This document shows positions 25,580 through 34,664 of a DNA stretch of 64,000 nucleotides, piece after piece. The stretch spans positions 34,213-98,212 of the forward strand of contig CANQPH010000003.1 of NCBI GenBank assembly GCA_947625675.1, in the 5' to 3' direction. The number at the start of each line of letters is the position of its first letter. Positions within the stretch are counted from its first letter, which is position 1. Source of the stretch: an uncultured Acetatifactor sp. Its GTDB lineage: Bacteria; Bacillota; Clostridia; Lachnospirales; Lachnospiraceae. The translations under genes were made by a program, and so were the position numbers. Under the pieces are notes generated by a model, which searched no databases, was not told where the DNA came from, and saw only the letters and a list, made by a program, of their open reading frames with translations.

Positions 25580-27286
25580 TTAAGATTCCTTGCTCATGCG
25601 CTTCTTGGTCACCAGCAGGACAATGGCTCCCAGCACCAGGATGCTGCCCACCACGTAGAAAATCGTAGTGCCGATGCCGCCAGTCTCGGGAAGGGTGACG
25701 CCCCTGTGGTTCACAATGATGTTCTCGGTGACAGAATCGTCTCCGTTGTCACTGTTCGTCATCGTTATATCAGTATACGCCGCCTTTTGGTTTTCACCAG
25801 TCGTCTCACTATGTGTCGCCTCGATCGTCACCGTAATGCCAGCAGTCGCCAGTCTATTATATCCGGCAGGAGCCTCCGTCTCCACCAAGGTATAGGTTCC
25901 GGCATCCAAGCCCCGAACGTCAAATCTGCCATCGCTTCCGGATACCAAAACCTGAGTGGCACCCTTGGTTCCTTCGGTCGCCAGGGAATAATATGTAATC
26001 TGATTCCCATTCTCATCCGTATCTGACTTTTCTACAAACCAAAGAACCATATTGCCGTTCTTTAAATTAAACTTCGCTCCGGCCAGGGCGGGATGGGTTC
26101 CATCCTGCTCTTCCACGTCTCCATCCACCTTCTGATTCTTCATCTCATAGGTGAACACATAGACCGTATCTTCCGTCGCCCGTCCCATATCCGTAGAGAC
26201 ATTGGGATTGTTGGAATATTCCAAATACACCTTGTTGGTATTGACATCTACGTCGCCAACCACTGCGTCCTCCGTCAGTTGGGCGTCATAGGTGATTTCT
26301 ATCGTAACTCCCTTGGTGATATCGCAGAATTCCTTCAGGTCGTTAAAGGTTACGTCAAACGTGGTGATGCCAGTCTCCTCATTCGTAACCGGCTCAGAAA
26401 CCACATAGTAATTTTCTTCCACCTGTTTATTTTTCTGAAGAACACCCTGCAGATCCGTATAAGTGGCGGTCACATTCATGTTCCCCAGGTAGTCTATTCC
26501 CTTGGCAATGGTATCGTGGAACACCATCTTATAAGTATCGTAATACTTGAAACCGGGATCCTCAGGCAGCTCACCGATCAGTTTAAACTGGAAAGTCTCA
26601 TACAGATCGTGATCCGCCGTCTCTCCCCAGCCATCCACTGCACCCGCTTCCGCATTATTTCCCTCGTCCTGCACTTGCTTATCAACCGTAGGAACCTGGG
26701 TCTTAACCACCGCTTTCGCATCTTCATCCAATACGCTCAAGATAAATTTGGTATAGGCTTCGCCCTCTCCCACTGATTGATCCGCATCTTTAATGAAGTA
26801 ATAACCGGAAGTCAGGCCAGAAATGGTGTAGGTATATTTTCCATTCACCACTTCCGGAGCAGTATCATTCACTTTTTTTGACGTCGATTTCAAATGATCC
26901 GCAATGATTTGTGCAAATAACTCGGCGTTATCGTGATCATCTTCCAATCCATTCAGTTTGCTGGCCACGCCATAGGCAGTTACGGGTTCTGAATCTGGAA
27001 TTGCGAACAAAACCCTTAATTGCCCCAACAATGTATCATTTACTTCAATGCCGTCGCCCCAATCGATGTTTACCAATACGGACTTCCCCTCCAGCGTAGA
27101 CACCTCGCCACTGAAAATCTGATAGGCTTCATACTGATAGCCATCGCCCGGAACATTGGAGATCGTGACCTTCAAATCCGTTTTCTTCTCCGATGTTCCC
27201 GCCTCCGCTGCCATCGCCGTCATTCCCATGGCCATTACCATGACCACCGCCAGCAGCAAGCTGGCTAACTTTTTCATCTTCTTCAT
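25580..27286 (-). CDS. LPETG-anchored major pilin (isopeptide-forming fimbrial protein)
   Basis: A 568-residue shaft pilin. A signal peptide (residues 1-27) is followed by an N-terminal beta domain, then TQVPTVDKQVQDE (about 196-208), where the lysine is the likely pilin-linking residue. Middle domains of the isopeptide-forming type span about 210-385. A SpaA/prealbumin-like domain follows (LAGAKFNLKN...), with the E-box YTLVETEAPAGY at 465-476. LPETGGIGT at 532-540, a membrane helix and KKRMSKES form the sorting signal. The gene lies between the giant LPKTG adhesin and the class C sortase, the usual order in Gram-positive pilus islands. Confidence 0.95.
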   Translation of the reverse strand: MKKMKKLASLLLAVVMVMAMGMTAMAAEAGTSEKKTDLKVTISNVPGDGYQYEAYQIFSGEVSTLEGKSVLVNIDWGDGIEVNDTLLGQLRVLFAIPDSEPVTAYGVASKLNGLEDDHDNAELFAQIIADHLKSTSKKVNDTAPEVVNGKYTYTISGLTSGYYFIKDADQSVGEGEAYTKFILSVLDEDAKAVVKTQVPTVDKQVQDEGNNAEAGAVDGWGETADHDLYETFQFKLIGELPEDPGFKYYDTYKMVFHDTIAKGIDYLGNMNVTATYTDLQGVLQKNKQVEENYYVVSEPVTNEETGITTFDVTFNDLKEFCDITKGVTIEITYDAQLTEDAVVGDVDVNTNKVYLEYSNNPNVSTDMGRATEDTVYVFTYEMKNQKVDGDVEEQDGTHPALAGAKFNLKNGNMVLWFVEKSDTDENGNQITYYSLATEGTKGATQVLVSGSDGRFDVRGLDAGTYTLVETEAPAGYNRLATAGITVTIEATHSETTGENQKAAYTDITMTNSDNGDDSVTENIIVNHRGVTLPETGGIGTTIFYVVGSILVLGAIVLLVTKKRMSKES

Positions 27287-27363
27287 TTCTTCTTCCCTTT
27301 CTCCTTTTATTTTGCTTTGTTTTATATTGCACCGTCATGTTTTGTTGTTTCAGTTATGGCATC

Positions 27364-27438
27364 TTTCCTCGCACTCTGCCGCCGATTAGGCGGCATTTGA
27401 ATTTAGGGGACTTTGTGCGGCAGCACAAATCCCGAGAT
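27364..27438 (-). repeat. Dispersed palindromic repeat, copy A (in pilus operon)
   Basis: About 75 bases nearly identical to 38434-38510 (only two obvious differences). Two hairpins are visible: GCCGCC/GGCGGC near 27379-27394 and TTTGTGC/GCACAAA near 27412-27429. It lies between the adhesin and the major pilin genes. Confidence 0.8.
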
Positions 27439-27468
27439 TGGAAATAGCCGAACGGCTATTTCCAATCT
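27437..27468 (-). terminator. Hairpin at the adhesin stop codon (partial terminator or processing site)
   Basis: GATTGGAAATAGCC pairs with GGCTATTTCCAATC around a 4-base loop and overlaps the stop codon of the adhesin. No T run follows, so it is more likely an mRNA-stabilising or processing hairpin than a full terminator. It could help set more pilin than adhesin. Confidence 0.45.
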
Positions 27469-30400
27469 TTCCTCCTTCTGCGGTTTACGATACCGCTTAC
27501 GAGGAACAACGCTCCCAAGGACATCAAGGTCAGTCCCCCTGCGGTAAAGCCCGCAGTGCCTATGGAACCGGTCTTGGGCAATTCATATTGAGGGAGCCAG
27601 GTGTTGGAAACCGTCACCTTGACATCGCCCTGTTCTATGAAAAGATTCGTGTTGCCATTGCCGCCGTTGCCATTGCCGCCGCCATATCCCACCTGATACA
27701 ATTCTCCGTTCAAGTAGAATCTTCCAGAGTCCTCAATGGGATTCCCGTTTTCGCCGTCCAGCTCATACACGCCATAGGTCTTTCCCGGCGACAAGTGAGT
27801 TACAAAGGTTGCACTGAGCGGCCAAACGCTCTCCTCTGACACCTCGATTGAAATTTTGTCTATAGGTTCATTGCCCCTGACGCCATCCACCATTTCATAT
27901 AAGCCGAACCAATAGGTTCCGTTCACGGTTCCGCTGAAATTTTTCAGCGTCTGCCCCGTCTGACCGTCAATGAAGAATTTGTTCACGCTGATCCGGTACG
28001 GGGTGTTCAAAACAGATACCGAATAATTTGCGTTAGCGTACACATTCACGACATCCACATTATATCCAACATTTTCCAGTTTTCCCGCAACCTCATTATC
28101 ATTGATGAATATGACATATTTTACTATGTCATCCTTTTTATAACCTTCGGGAGCTTTCGTCTCAACCAAGCGATAAATCGTATTCAATTCCAAGCCACTA
28201 GCTATCACCGCTTTGCCCTGCTCACCAGTTTTTGCGTGAATCACCTGGGGATCCGATATCGATTCGAACTCACCACTCTCCTCGATATAACGAGCGACTT
28301 CCGTTATGTCAAATTTAGCGCCCGGCAGGAATCTCTGCCCATCATCCACGTCTACTTTCGTAATGGTGATCTGTGGCTGACCCGCTATTTGGCCTGCGAC
28401 TTCATAAGTAAAATCGTCCTTTTCCACGATGCCCGATTGTGGAGCTTGCTGTCCCTCATAATGAGCTATATTGCTAAAAGCAACCTGTACTCCAGGGGCC
28501 ACGTATACCCGGGTAGTGTACTCAATATAGAGCTTCTGATCATCCGGAACCGTAACCATGACCACGGTACCGGCATCTTCCGAATCCCCTGTAGTTCCAG
28601 GTGTCTCAAAACGATATTTCCAGCTTCCTTCTTCAAGCTCATAAGCTTTCTTTTCCTCAGGAGAAAGCTTTTTCAGAGCCTCCAAAGTAATACCATTGGC
28701 CCTATACACCTTTATACTATCCGGATTGAAGGTAAGAGCGGCATTCATTTCATCGATCACCGTTATCGTTCCATCCTCTGTTCCGAGATCCGTATTCAAT
28801 TCGTTTACCGTGATGTAGAAGGTAATCTCGCCCGCTTTCGCTTCATCGGTAGGAGTCTCCAGCATCTCCTTACTCAGGGATTCTACCGATTGGATTTCAA
28901 CCGTAGCCCTATCTTGATCTAACGGTTTCTCCAAATCTTCGCCGTTATAAATCGTAACTTGGTTTGTTAATTCCTTTTCCACACCTCCCTGCAGAATCTC
29001 TGGATCCGTGACCCGACAGACCACTCGGAAATCTACCGTTTCTTTGCCTCCTTCACCAAAATCCAAGGCCCAGCATACGGTCTGATTTCCCTCCTCGTCC
29101 AGCTTGGTATAATAATTTTCACCATTTATCTCATCGTTGGTTGCAGGATGAAGAGTCCAGCTGGCTTTTCCATCCACAAAGAAGCTCTCCTCAGGTTCCG
29201 CTGCAGCCGGTATATTACTATCCGGCGAAGCAGCCCGAATCCCCGCCAACTCCAAACCTGGCGGCAAAGTATCCACCACGGTAATCTTACCTTTCAAATT
29301 CTTCGCCGTGTTCACCTTAACGCTCCAGGACACATACAAGCCGCTCTCCCTAAACAACCCAAAATTTCCAGCAGAGATGGAACTGCCTGCAATATCCGTC
29401 ACTTGTCCCTTTTCCTCATCCCAGACGTGAACCCCGTAAACCTCTTTAGAAACGCCATCGCTGCCGTACTTCGTATATTGGGCCCCTCCATCGGGAATCA
29501 AATGTTCATCCTCTCCCGTCAAAAGGTCATTCATATAAGTTTCGGAAGCATCCTTCACGGGAACCTTGGTCACATCGCTTCTTACAATAAAGTATAAATA
29601 CAAGTTCTCCTTCTCTTTGTCAGGCTTCAGTTCTCGAAGTATCTGAATGAGAAGGGATTTCCCGCCATCCTCCAGAGACCACTCATAGACGTCCGGTTCA
29701 GCTCCCTCTCCGCCATCCGTTCCGCCGCCGGTTCCTTCTCCGCCCGCACTTTCCTTCCGTCTGCCGTTCAACAGAGAAGCTTCATAGTTTTGCGCAAAGT
29801 TTTGCGCAAACTCTTCGTAGTCCTGATATTTTTCAAAATCAATTTTCTCATTTGCCAGGTATGCTCCGACAAGGGCATCCCCTCGGAACACCTGGTTATC
29901 GCTGCCCAATTCATCCTTAATCTTCAAGCCCTCCGGCAAGCCGGTAGCGTTAATCGCAAGCACCCAATACATGGCGGCGCCGTTTGTATACCATTGCTCC
30001 GCTTCCGCCGGTTTCATGGCATCGTCAAAATACCAGGCCATTTTCTCTGCCGTGAAACCCGTGGACCCTTCCACCGTGGCGGAACCATTGGAAGTCACCC
30101 CGGTCAGTTGATGCTTCGTTCCATCATTGCCAAAGTACACGTCGCCTCCCATGGAGAAGGTATTGTCCACCACGATATGGGTAACCCCCTCCATATTGAC
30201 AGGCTCCGCATAATAATAGAGTTCATAAGAGCAAGGCTTATTCGGCAATCCCAGCATCTCCGGTTTTAGTTCAAATTTATTCCCACCGTCCACCTTTACC
30301 CATACCGTTTCCGTACTCTGGGTTCCGTCCTCATTCGTATAGGTAGCATCCACCCGGACGTATCCGATGAACTTCATATGGGTCTGATCCAGTTCATCCC

Positions 30401-33260
30401 TCATCACTGCGGAAGAGACGTTCCAAGCACCCTCCGCATTTGCCGTGACATGGTAGAGATAACTTCCCGCAGGATATTTAAAACTCTCAGGAGCCTCTGC
30501 TATTACCTTACCATTCTGATCCACAACTTTATCGGAATCCATCTGAATGGTACCTGCTTTATCCTGCCGTACTCCATCCTGTTTTTCAGCCCAGGTCTTT
30601 TTCTCAAGGTTGGCATCATTCTGAAATCTCTGTACCGGGGTGTCAAATTTGTCTTCCACTATGCCCGCATTGCCAATATGCAAGGGATTTCCAAATGTAT
30701 TTATGTCTGCAAAGACTTCCGGATCTATCCTCAGCTTATAGGTGATTTGGACTTTCTCACCCGGAGCGAGGTCACCCGCCTCATAGATAAAGCCGGTAAT
30801 ATTTTCGTTATCGTCTTTCTTAAAACAGATCTGACCTTCTTCTGGTTCCTTCCCCTCCTCCGTTACTGTAAATGGCAGCCGACTTCTCTCCCCATTCTCG
30901 CTAAAACGTTCAATTTCAAAGGAATCCACATCGTAATGCAAATGAGGAAGAAGCGCCGAATCAGTCGGAGTATCCTGCAGATCTATCAACGAATCAAATA
31001 GTTTCAATGCGTGCAATACGTCCGAATTATCACTGCCAGCCTGCATCCAAACCACATAGGAAATGAAGTATCCTTGATCATCCATGTTCAAGGTCACACC
31101 GTTCTCACTCACGTGATTCTTGACCATGTTCACATTCGCCTTAGGCGAAAATTCACTGGTTGTCTCATCAAAGGCATCCGTCCTACCATCCGCCGTCACG
31201 GAAGCTTTGTTCGTAACGGTATTGTGGGGCTGCGGAAGCTGTTCAGGACTCGCATGAAAACCAGGATCGATGCCCGTATCCACGAAATCGTCCGTCACCT
31301 CCACCCTATAGGTGAGTGTTCGAGTCTCTCCCGCTTTCAGTTTTGGAATATTCCAAGTCAGAACTCCGTTCTGCTCAGTTATAGTCCCACCTTCATAGTC
31401 CACGTCACCTTGATGGGAAGAAGCCTCATTCCAGTTTTTATATATCTCATCATCCTTTACCACAAACTCCGCACCTTCGGTAATGGTATCCGTAACGACG
31501 ATATTCTCCACGTCATATTCCCCGCCGGTCACGGTTACGGTATATTCCAGATACTTTTTCCCATCCGGACCTTCTACCAGCGAGCTTTCATATTTTACCC
31601 CCTTCTTAATGTCTACGTCCGAATACTTTGCATAAATATCCGTATCATCACCTATTTCAATCGTATAATCCCCTACCAAGGTACCGCCGGGCCGTGATTC
31701 CTCTACCTCCTTCAAATCAAATCGGGCTACCACATCGAAAGAACCCTGTATGTTCGTTTCCTGTTTGGCTACCCACTCCTGATTAAGCGTCAGAACAACC
31801 TGACCATCCTTGACTTCAATCCGTCCTACCGTTTCTCCCCCCGATACCACGTCGCCGCTTACCTCCGCATCCTTGAACACGTCGGGCAGATTGTAGGTAA
31901 TAGTACAGCCACGTTGCAGCAATTCCTCCCTGGGTACATTCTCAAAGGAAACGGATATTTTAACGTGCTCGCCCAGAATATCTTCCGGCAGCGTGTTGTC
32001 TACAATCAGTTCCCAGCTTCCATCCTCTTTTTCCCTATACAGCGAAAGCTTCAGATTATTTTTCTCACTCAACACATAAGGCTCTTCTGCGCTAGGAACC
32101 TCGTTCGCCGTCATCGTATAACTCACATTGTCCGAATCCGATACGGATCTCTCGGAAGCCCAATCTCCGCCGGAGACGATGTTTTCTTCGAAAAGTTCCG
32201 GGCCGTCTCCCGCAGAATTCCCTTCGTCCGCAGCTCCGCCGTCCCATACATAGATGCCATTTCCTGCAGTCTCCCCGTTCTCCGGAGCCTGCTCTCCTTC
32301 CGCGGAAGACTGGACGCCATTGTCCGCTTCGCCGCCCATCTCGTCTTCCTCGGGCTGGACGCCATTCACCGTCGCACCGTCCACCTCGTCTTCCTCGGAC
32401 TGGCTTTCCCCGGTCTCGGCGCTTTCGGTCTCGGCGCTTTCCTCCACTTCCTGCTCCACGATCTTGAAGCAGCCCTCTTCCTGACTATGAACGTGTTCCC
32501 GCAGTTCCTCCAGGCCGCAGATCAGATCACCGTTCTCATCATAGCAGCCTTCACCATGGGTATGCAGCGCCACCTTGCCGCAGGTCAGGACCTTGACCAC
32601 TTCGTAGCACTCTTCCGTATGTACATGGGGCGCAGCTTCTCCGTCTCCGCCGGAAACGTCCTTCTCCATCAGGTCGTCCGATTCCCCGTTCTGCATCTCG
32701 CCTTGTGCGCTCTCGGCCGCACCGTCCCCTTCTCCGTCTTCCGTTCCCTCTCCGCAGATCAGGAGATATATCTCTTCATAGCAGTCGTCCGTGTGCTCAT
32801 GCAGTTCCGCCTCCGGGATATGGCAGACCAAGGCACCGTTTTCATCGTAGCAGGATGCCGTGTGCCGATGGATCTCATGCCCCGTATAACCGCAGACCAG
32901 CGCACCGTTTTCATCATAACAATCCGCAGCATGCTCATGCGGATACACCTCCGGGAGGGTGCAGACCAGATTTCCTTCCGCATCATAGCAATCCTCGTTA
33001 TGGGCATGAATCAAATAATCCGCATAACCGCAGACCAGGTCTCCCTTTTCATTCAGGCAATCCGCCGTATGCTGGTGAACCTCCTGATGACAAACCAGCA
33101 GTTTCACCTTGTGCGTCAAAGCCTGTCCCGGCATGGTCAGAGCCGCAACGACTCCCACGATGACAATCGCCGCCAGACAAACCATCACTTTGTGCCAATT
33201 CTTATTGTTCTTCTGCTCACGCAGGAATCTCGATGCCTGCTTCATAATGAAAGATTCCAT
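27456..33260 (-). CDS. Giant LPKTG-anchored adhesin (pilus tip-type) with His/Cys repeats
   Basis: A 1934-residue secreted surface protein. Residues 18-43 form the signal/membrane segment ending MPGQALTH. Residues about 48-270 hold eight HxHxxxC units (HQHTADC, HAHNEDC, HEHAADC, HRHTASC and so on), each followed by a second cysteine in an LVCGY-like strand, suggesting metal-bound or disulfide-linked mini-domains. A Glu-rich linker follows. Many beta domains of the isopeptide-forming/DUF11 type fill the middle. A SpaA-like domain with E-box YRLVETKAPEGY lies near residue 1730. LPKTGSIGT at 1894, a membrane helix and RRRRKDWK complete the sorting signal. GGGAGG precedes the ATG. It is probably carried on the pilus made by the adjacent sortase and pilin. 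Confidence 0.92.
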   Translation of the reverse strand: MESFIMKQASRFLREQKNNKNWHKVMVCLAAIVIVGVVAALTMPGQALTHKVKLLVCHQEVHQHTADCLNEKGDLVCGYADYLIHAHNEDCYDAEGNLVCTLPEVYPHEHAADCYDENGALVCGYTGHEIHRHTASCYDENGALVCHIPEAELHEHTDDCYEEIYLLICGEGTEDGEGDGAAESAQGEMQNGESDDLMEKDVSGGDGEAAPHVHTEECYEVVKVLTCGKVALHTHGEGCYDENGDLICGLEELREHVHSQEEGCFKIVEQEVEESAETESAETGESQSEEDEVDGATVNGVQPEEDEMGGEADNGVQSSAEGEQAPENGETAGNGIYVWDGGAADEGNSAGDGPELFEENIVSGGDWASERSVSDSDNVSYTMTANEVPSAEEPYVLSEKNNLKLSLYREKEDGSWELIVDNTLPEDILGEHVKISVSFENVPREELLQRGCTITYNLPDVFKDAEVSGDVVSGGETVGRIEVKDGQVVLTLNQEWVAKQETNIQGSFDVVARFDLKEVEESRPGGTLVGDYTIEIGDDTDIYAKYSDVDIKKGVKYESSLVEGPDGKKYLEYTVTVTGGEYDVENIVVTDTITEGAEFVVKDDEIYKNWNEASSHQGDVDYEGGTITEQNGVLTWNIPKLKAGETRTLTYRVEVTDDFVDTGIDPGFHASPEQLPQPHNTVTNKASVTADGRTDAFDETTSEFSPKANVNMVKNHVSENGVTLNMDDQGYFISYVVWMQAGSDNSDVLHALKLFDSLIDLQDTPTDSALLPHLHYDVDSFEIERFSENGERSRLPFTVTEEGKEPEEGQICFKKDDNENITGFIYEAGDLAPGEKVQITYKLRIDPEVFADINTFGNPLHIGNAGIVEDKFDTPVQRFQNDANLEKKTWAEKQDGVRQDKAGTIQMDSDKVVDQNGKVIAEAPESFKYPAGSYLYHVTANAEGAWNVSSAVMRDELDQTHMKFIGYVRVDATYTNEDGTQSTETVWVKVDGGNKFELKPEMLGLPNKPCSYELYYYAEPVNMEGVTHIVVDNTFSMGGDVYFGNDGTKHQLTGVTSNGSATVEGSTGFTAEKMAWYFDDAMKPAEAEQWYTNGAAMYWVLAINATGLPEGLKIKDELGSDNQVFRGDALVGAYLANEKIDFEKYQDYEEFAQNFAQNYEASLLNGRRKESAGGEGTGGGTDGGEGAEPDVYEWSLEDGGKSLLIQILRELKPDKEKENLYLYFIVRSDVTKVPVKDASETYMNDLLTGEDEHLIPDGGAQYTKYGSDGVSKEVYGVHVWDEEKGQVTDIAGSSISAGNFGLFRESGLYVSWSVKVNTAKNLKGKITVVDTLPPGLELAGIRAASPDSNIPAAAEPEESFFVDGKASWTLHPATNDEINGENYYTKLDEEGNQTVCWALDFGEGGKETVDFRVVCRVTDPEILQGGVEKELTNQVTIYNGEDLEKPLDQDRATVEIQSVESLSKEMLETPTDEAKAGEITFYITVNELNTDLGTEDGTITVIDEMNAALTFNPDSIKVYRANGITLEALKKLSPEEKKAYELEEGSWKYRFETPGTTGDSEDAGTVVMVTVPDDQKLYIEYTTRVYVAPGVQVAFSNIAHYEGQQAPQSGIVEKDDFTYEVAGQIAGQPQITITKVDVDDGQRFLPGAKFDITEVARYIEESGEFESISDPQVIHAKTGEQGKAVIASGLELNTIYRLVETKAPEGYKKDDIVKYVIFINDNEVAGKLENVGYNVDVVNVYANANYSVSVLNTPYRISVNKFFIDGQTGQTLKNFSGTVNGTYWFGLYEMVDGVRGNEPIDKISIEVSEESVWPLSATFVTHLSPGKTYGVYELDGENGNPIEDSGRFYLNGELYQVGYGGGNGNGGNGNTNLFIEQGDVKVTVSNTWLPQYELPKTGSIGTAGFTAGGLTLMSLGALFLVSGIVNRRRRKDWK
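32530..33105 (-). repeat. Repeated HxHxxxC modules within the adhesin gene
   Basis: Successive units of about 30 residues repeat the pattern Cys-x-His-x-His-x3-Cys-Tyr-x-Glu-x-Gly-x-Leu-Val-Cys; two neighbours share CYDENGALVC exactly. DNA copies differ at silent sites, so this is an old duplication under selection. The positions cover the repeat-bearing part of the gene only approximately. Confidence 0.75.
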
Positions 33261-33308
33261 TGCGCTACCTCCCTTCCCCGAAACTGCGCTGTGAAATCAC
33301 GTTACTTT

Positions 33309-33896
33309 CTACTTTATCCATTTCAATTCGCTCAGGGGCCAAACCCTGATAAATATTTTGCCCAAAATCAAATCGTCGCTGACACACCCTACCGCCGTAT
33401 TCCTGCTGTCTATGGAGGTCGCCCTGTGGTCGCCCATCACGAAGTTCCTCCCGTCCGGCACCTGGTAGGGCAGGACAATGTTGCAATCCCCAAAAGCTTT
33501 TTCGCTCAAATACGGTTCTTCCAGAACCTCCCCGTTGACATATACGTTGCCTTCTTCATCGATATCCACCCAATCCCCCGCAGTAGCTATCACCCGTTTG
33601 ATGAGGATGTTGTTGTTGTAATAAAAGGCCACCACGTCTCCCGTCTGATACTTGGCCCCGCTCAAAGCCACCACCACGTCCCCGTCTTCCAGCGTGGAGG
33701 ACATTGAGGTTCCCGTGATCTGCAGCACCGGGAGCAGCAGGACGGCGATCAGCGCCGCAGCAGCGGCCACCACCAAAAGGGAAAACACGGTGCTTCTCAG
33801 CACCCGCCCGTATTTATTCTTGTATTGTTCTCTCTGCAGCTCCGCCCGTATCGCATCAGTGCTGGGAAATTCCACAGACGTTTCCTTCTTTTCCAT
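33309..33896 (-). CDS. lepB: Signal peptidase I (Ser-Lys type)
   Basis: A 195-residue membrane-anchored protease with an N-terminal helix (about 32-58). The active site Ser64 is in GTSMSSTLEDGD and Lys100 in ILIKRVIATAGD; MGDHRATSIDSR is box E. This is the bacterial Ser-Lys class, unlike the Ser-His SipW-type enzyme at the other end of the same locus. It lies 48 bases upstream of the giant adhesin and likely matures the pilins. The start at 33896 has AAGGG close by; upstream codons overlap the preceding gene in another frame. Confidence 0.93.
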   Translation of the reverse strand: MEKKETSVEFPSTDAIRAELQREQYKNKYGRVLRSTVFSLLVVAAAAALIAVLLLPVLQITGTSMSSTLEDGDVVVALSGAKYQTGDVVAFYYNNNILIKRVIATAGDWVDIDEEGNVYVNGEVLEEPYLSEKAFGDCNIVLPYQVPDGRNFVMGDHRATSIDSRNTAVGCVSDDLILGKIFIRVWPLSELKWIK

Positions 33897-33945
33897 ACCC
33901 TTAACCCCACGTATCGAGGGGATCTCCTCCCGCCATTCTGCACCG

Positions 33946-34368
33946 TCAGGCCTGCTCTTCGCCGGCATCCAGCCGATCGATCGCCTGAAGCTCTTCCTCC
34001 AGGCAGAACTCGTTCTCCGGCTGTCCCTGCTGTCTCGCCTGGATGTTGTAGAGATACTGCTCCGCCGCCTTCTGGGCCGCTTCAAACACATGGTTGAGTC
34101 TCAAAGCCGCTTCGGCAATGGAGCCCGCTTCATCCAACTGGATCCGTCTCTCCGTCCTCTGCTTTTCTATCACTTCCCGGAGTCCGTGAATCTGTGCGTC
34201 CTTCTGGTCCAGCCGCTTCCGCAGCCGCTCGTAATTGGCGGTCATCTGCTCCAGCTGGTCCTCCGTTTCTGCAAATTGAGTCTTCAACTGCTCCAACTCT
34301 TCGCTCTGTGCGAGCAAAAGTTGGAGCACCTCCTGACGGCGTAACTTGCGCAATTCCTTTTGCGTCAT
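33946..34368 (-). CDS. Coiled-coil protein, first gene of the fibre locus
   Basis: A 140-residue soluble protein dominated by a long heptad coiled coil (about residues 5-75: LRKLRRQEVLQLLLAQSEEL and on) with a shorter helical tail (AALRLNHVFEAAQKAAEQYL). It recalls DivIVA-like or ATPase-stalk helices, but no family is certain. No signal peptide is visible, so it acts in the cytoplasm, perhaps placing the secretion or pilus machinery. The ATG at 34368 follows AAGGG by 6 bases and is preferred to 34401. A palindromic operator-like site lies about 35 bases upstream. Confidence 0.65.
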   Translation of the reverse strand: MTQKELRKLRRQEVLQLLLAQSEELEQLKTQFAETEDQLEQMTANYERLRKRLDQKDAQIHGLREVIEKQRTERRIQLDEAGSIAEAALRLNHVFEAAQKAAEQYLYNIQARQQGQPENEFCLEEELQAIDRLDAGEEQA

Positions 34369-34400
34369 CGTCAACCCTTCTTTATCAATTCCTCTGCGCA

Positions 34401-34428
34401 TACCTCATAATGGATATTATGTGGTATC
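34401..34428. promoter_or_regulatory. Operator-like palindrome 1 upstream of the fibre locus
   Basis: ATACC-T-CATAAT-GGAT-ATTATG-T-GGTAT: two 12-base arms mirror each other around GGAT with one central T:T mismatch per arm. The core CATAAT-N4-ATTATG and the flanking GGTAT are repeated at 34566-34587. Confidence 0.65.
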
Positions 34429-34565
34429 AAATAAAATGGGGGAAAAAAAGAAAAACTCAAAAAAGAAATGATTTTTTTTAAAAATAACCTATTATTGTGC
34501 GCAACTTTGACGTTTTTTTTGACCTGTCACCATATATACTATAGAAAAAGGGAAAAAACTCACTG

Positions 34566-34587
34566 CATAATATCCATTATGCGGTAT
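34566..34587. promoter_or_regulatory. Operator-like palindrome 2 upstream of the fibre locus
   Basis: CATAAT-ATCC-ATTATG-C-GGTAT, the same core and right flank as the site at 34401-34428, 160 bases away. The AT-rich stretch between them must hold the fibre-locus promoter, but I could not fix one convincing -35/-10 pair. A dimeric regulator binding both sites, perhaps with looping, is plausible. Confidence 0.6.
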
Positions 34588-34619
34588 AAAAAATAGAGCA
34601 GGAAGAAAATTTCCTGCCC
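34588..34619 (-). terminator. Terminator of rsmE
   Basis: On the minus strand GCAGGAA (34611-34617) pairs with TTCCTGC (34598-34604) around a 6-base loop, followed by TCTATTTTTTAT. Confidence 0.8.
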
Positions 34620-34664
34620 CATGGCGAAACTATATTTTAGAAATGGTGAAAAATGATGACGGGA

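Noticed and set aside
32530..33105. CRISPR-like array
   Set aside because: The regular repeats are coding, vary at silent sites and translate to the HxHxxxC modules of the adhesin.
34507..34620. Small plus-strand RNA between the fibre locus and rsmE
   Set aside because: TTGACG and TATACT are 22 bases apart and the following hairpin has no T run on the plus strand; the hairpin is better explained as the rsmE terminator.
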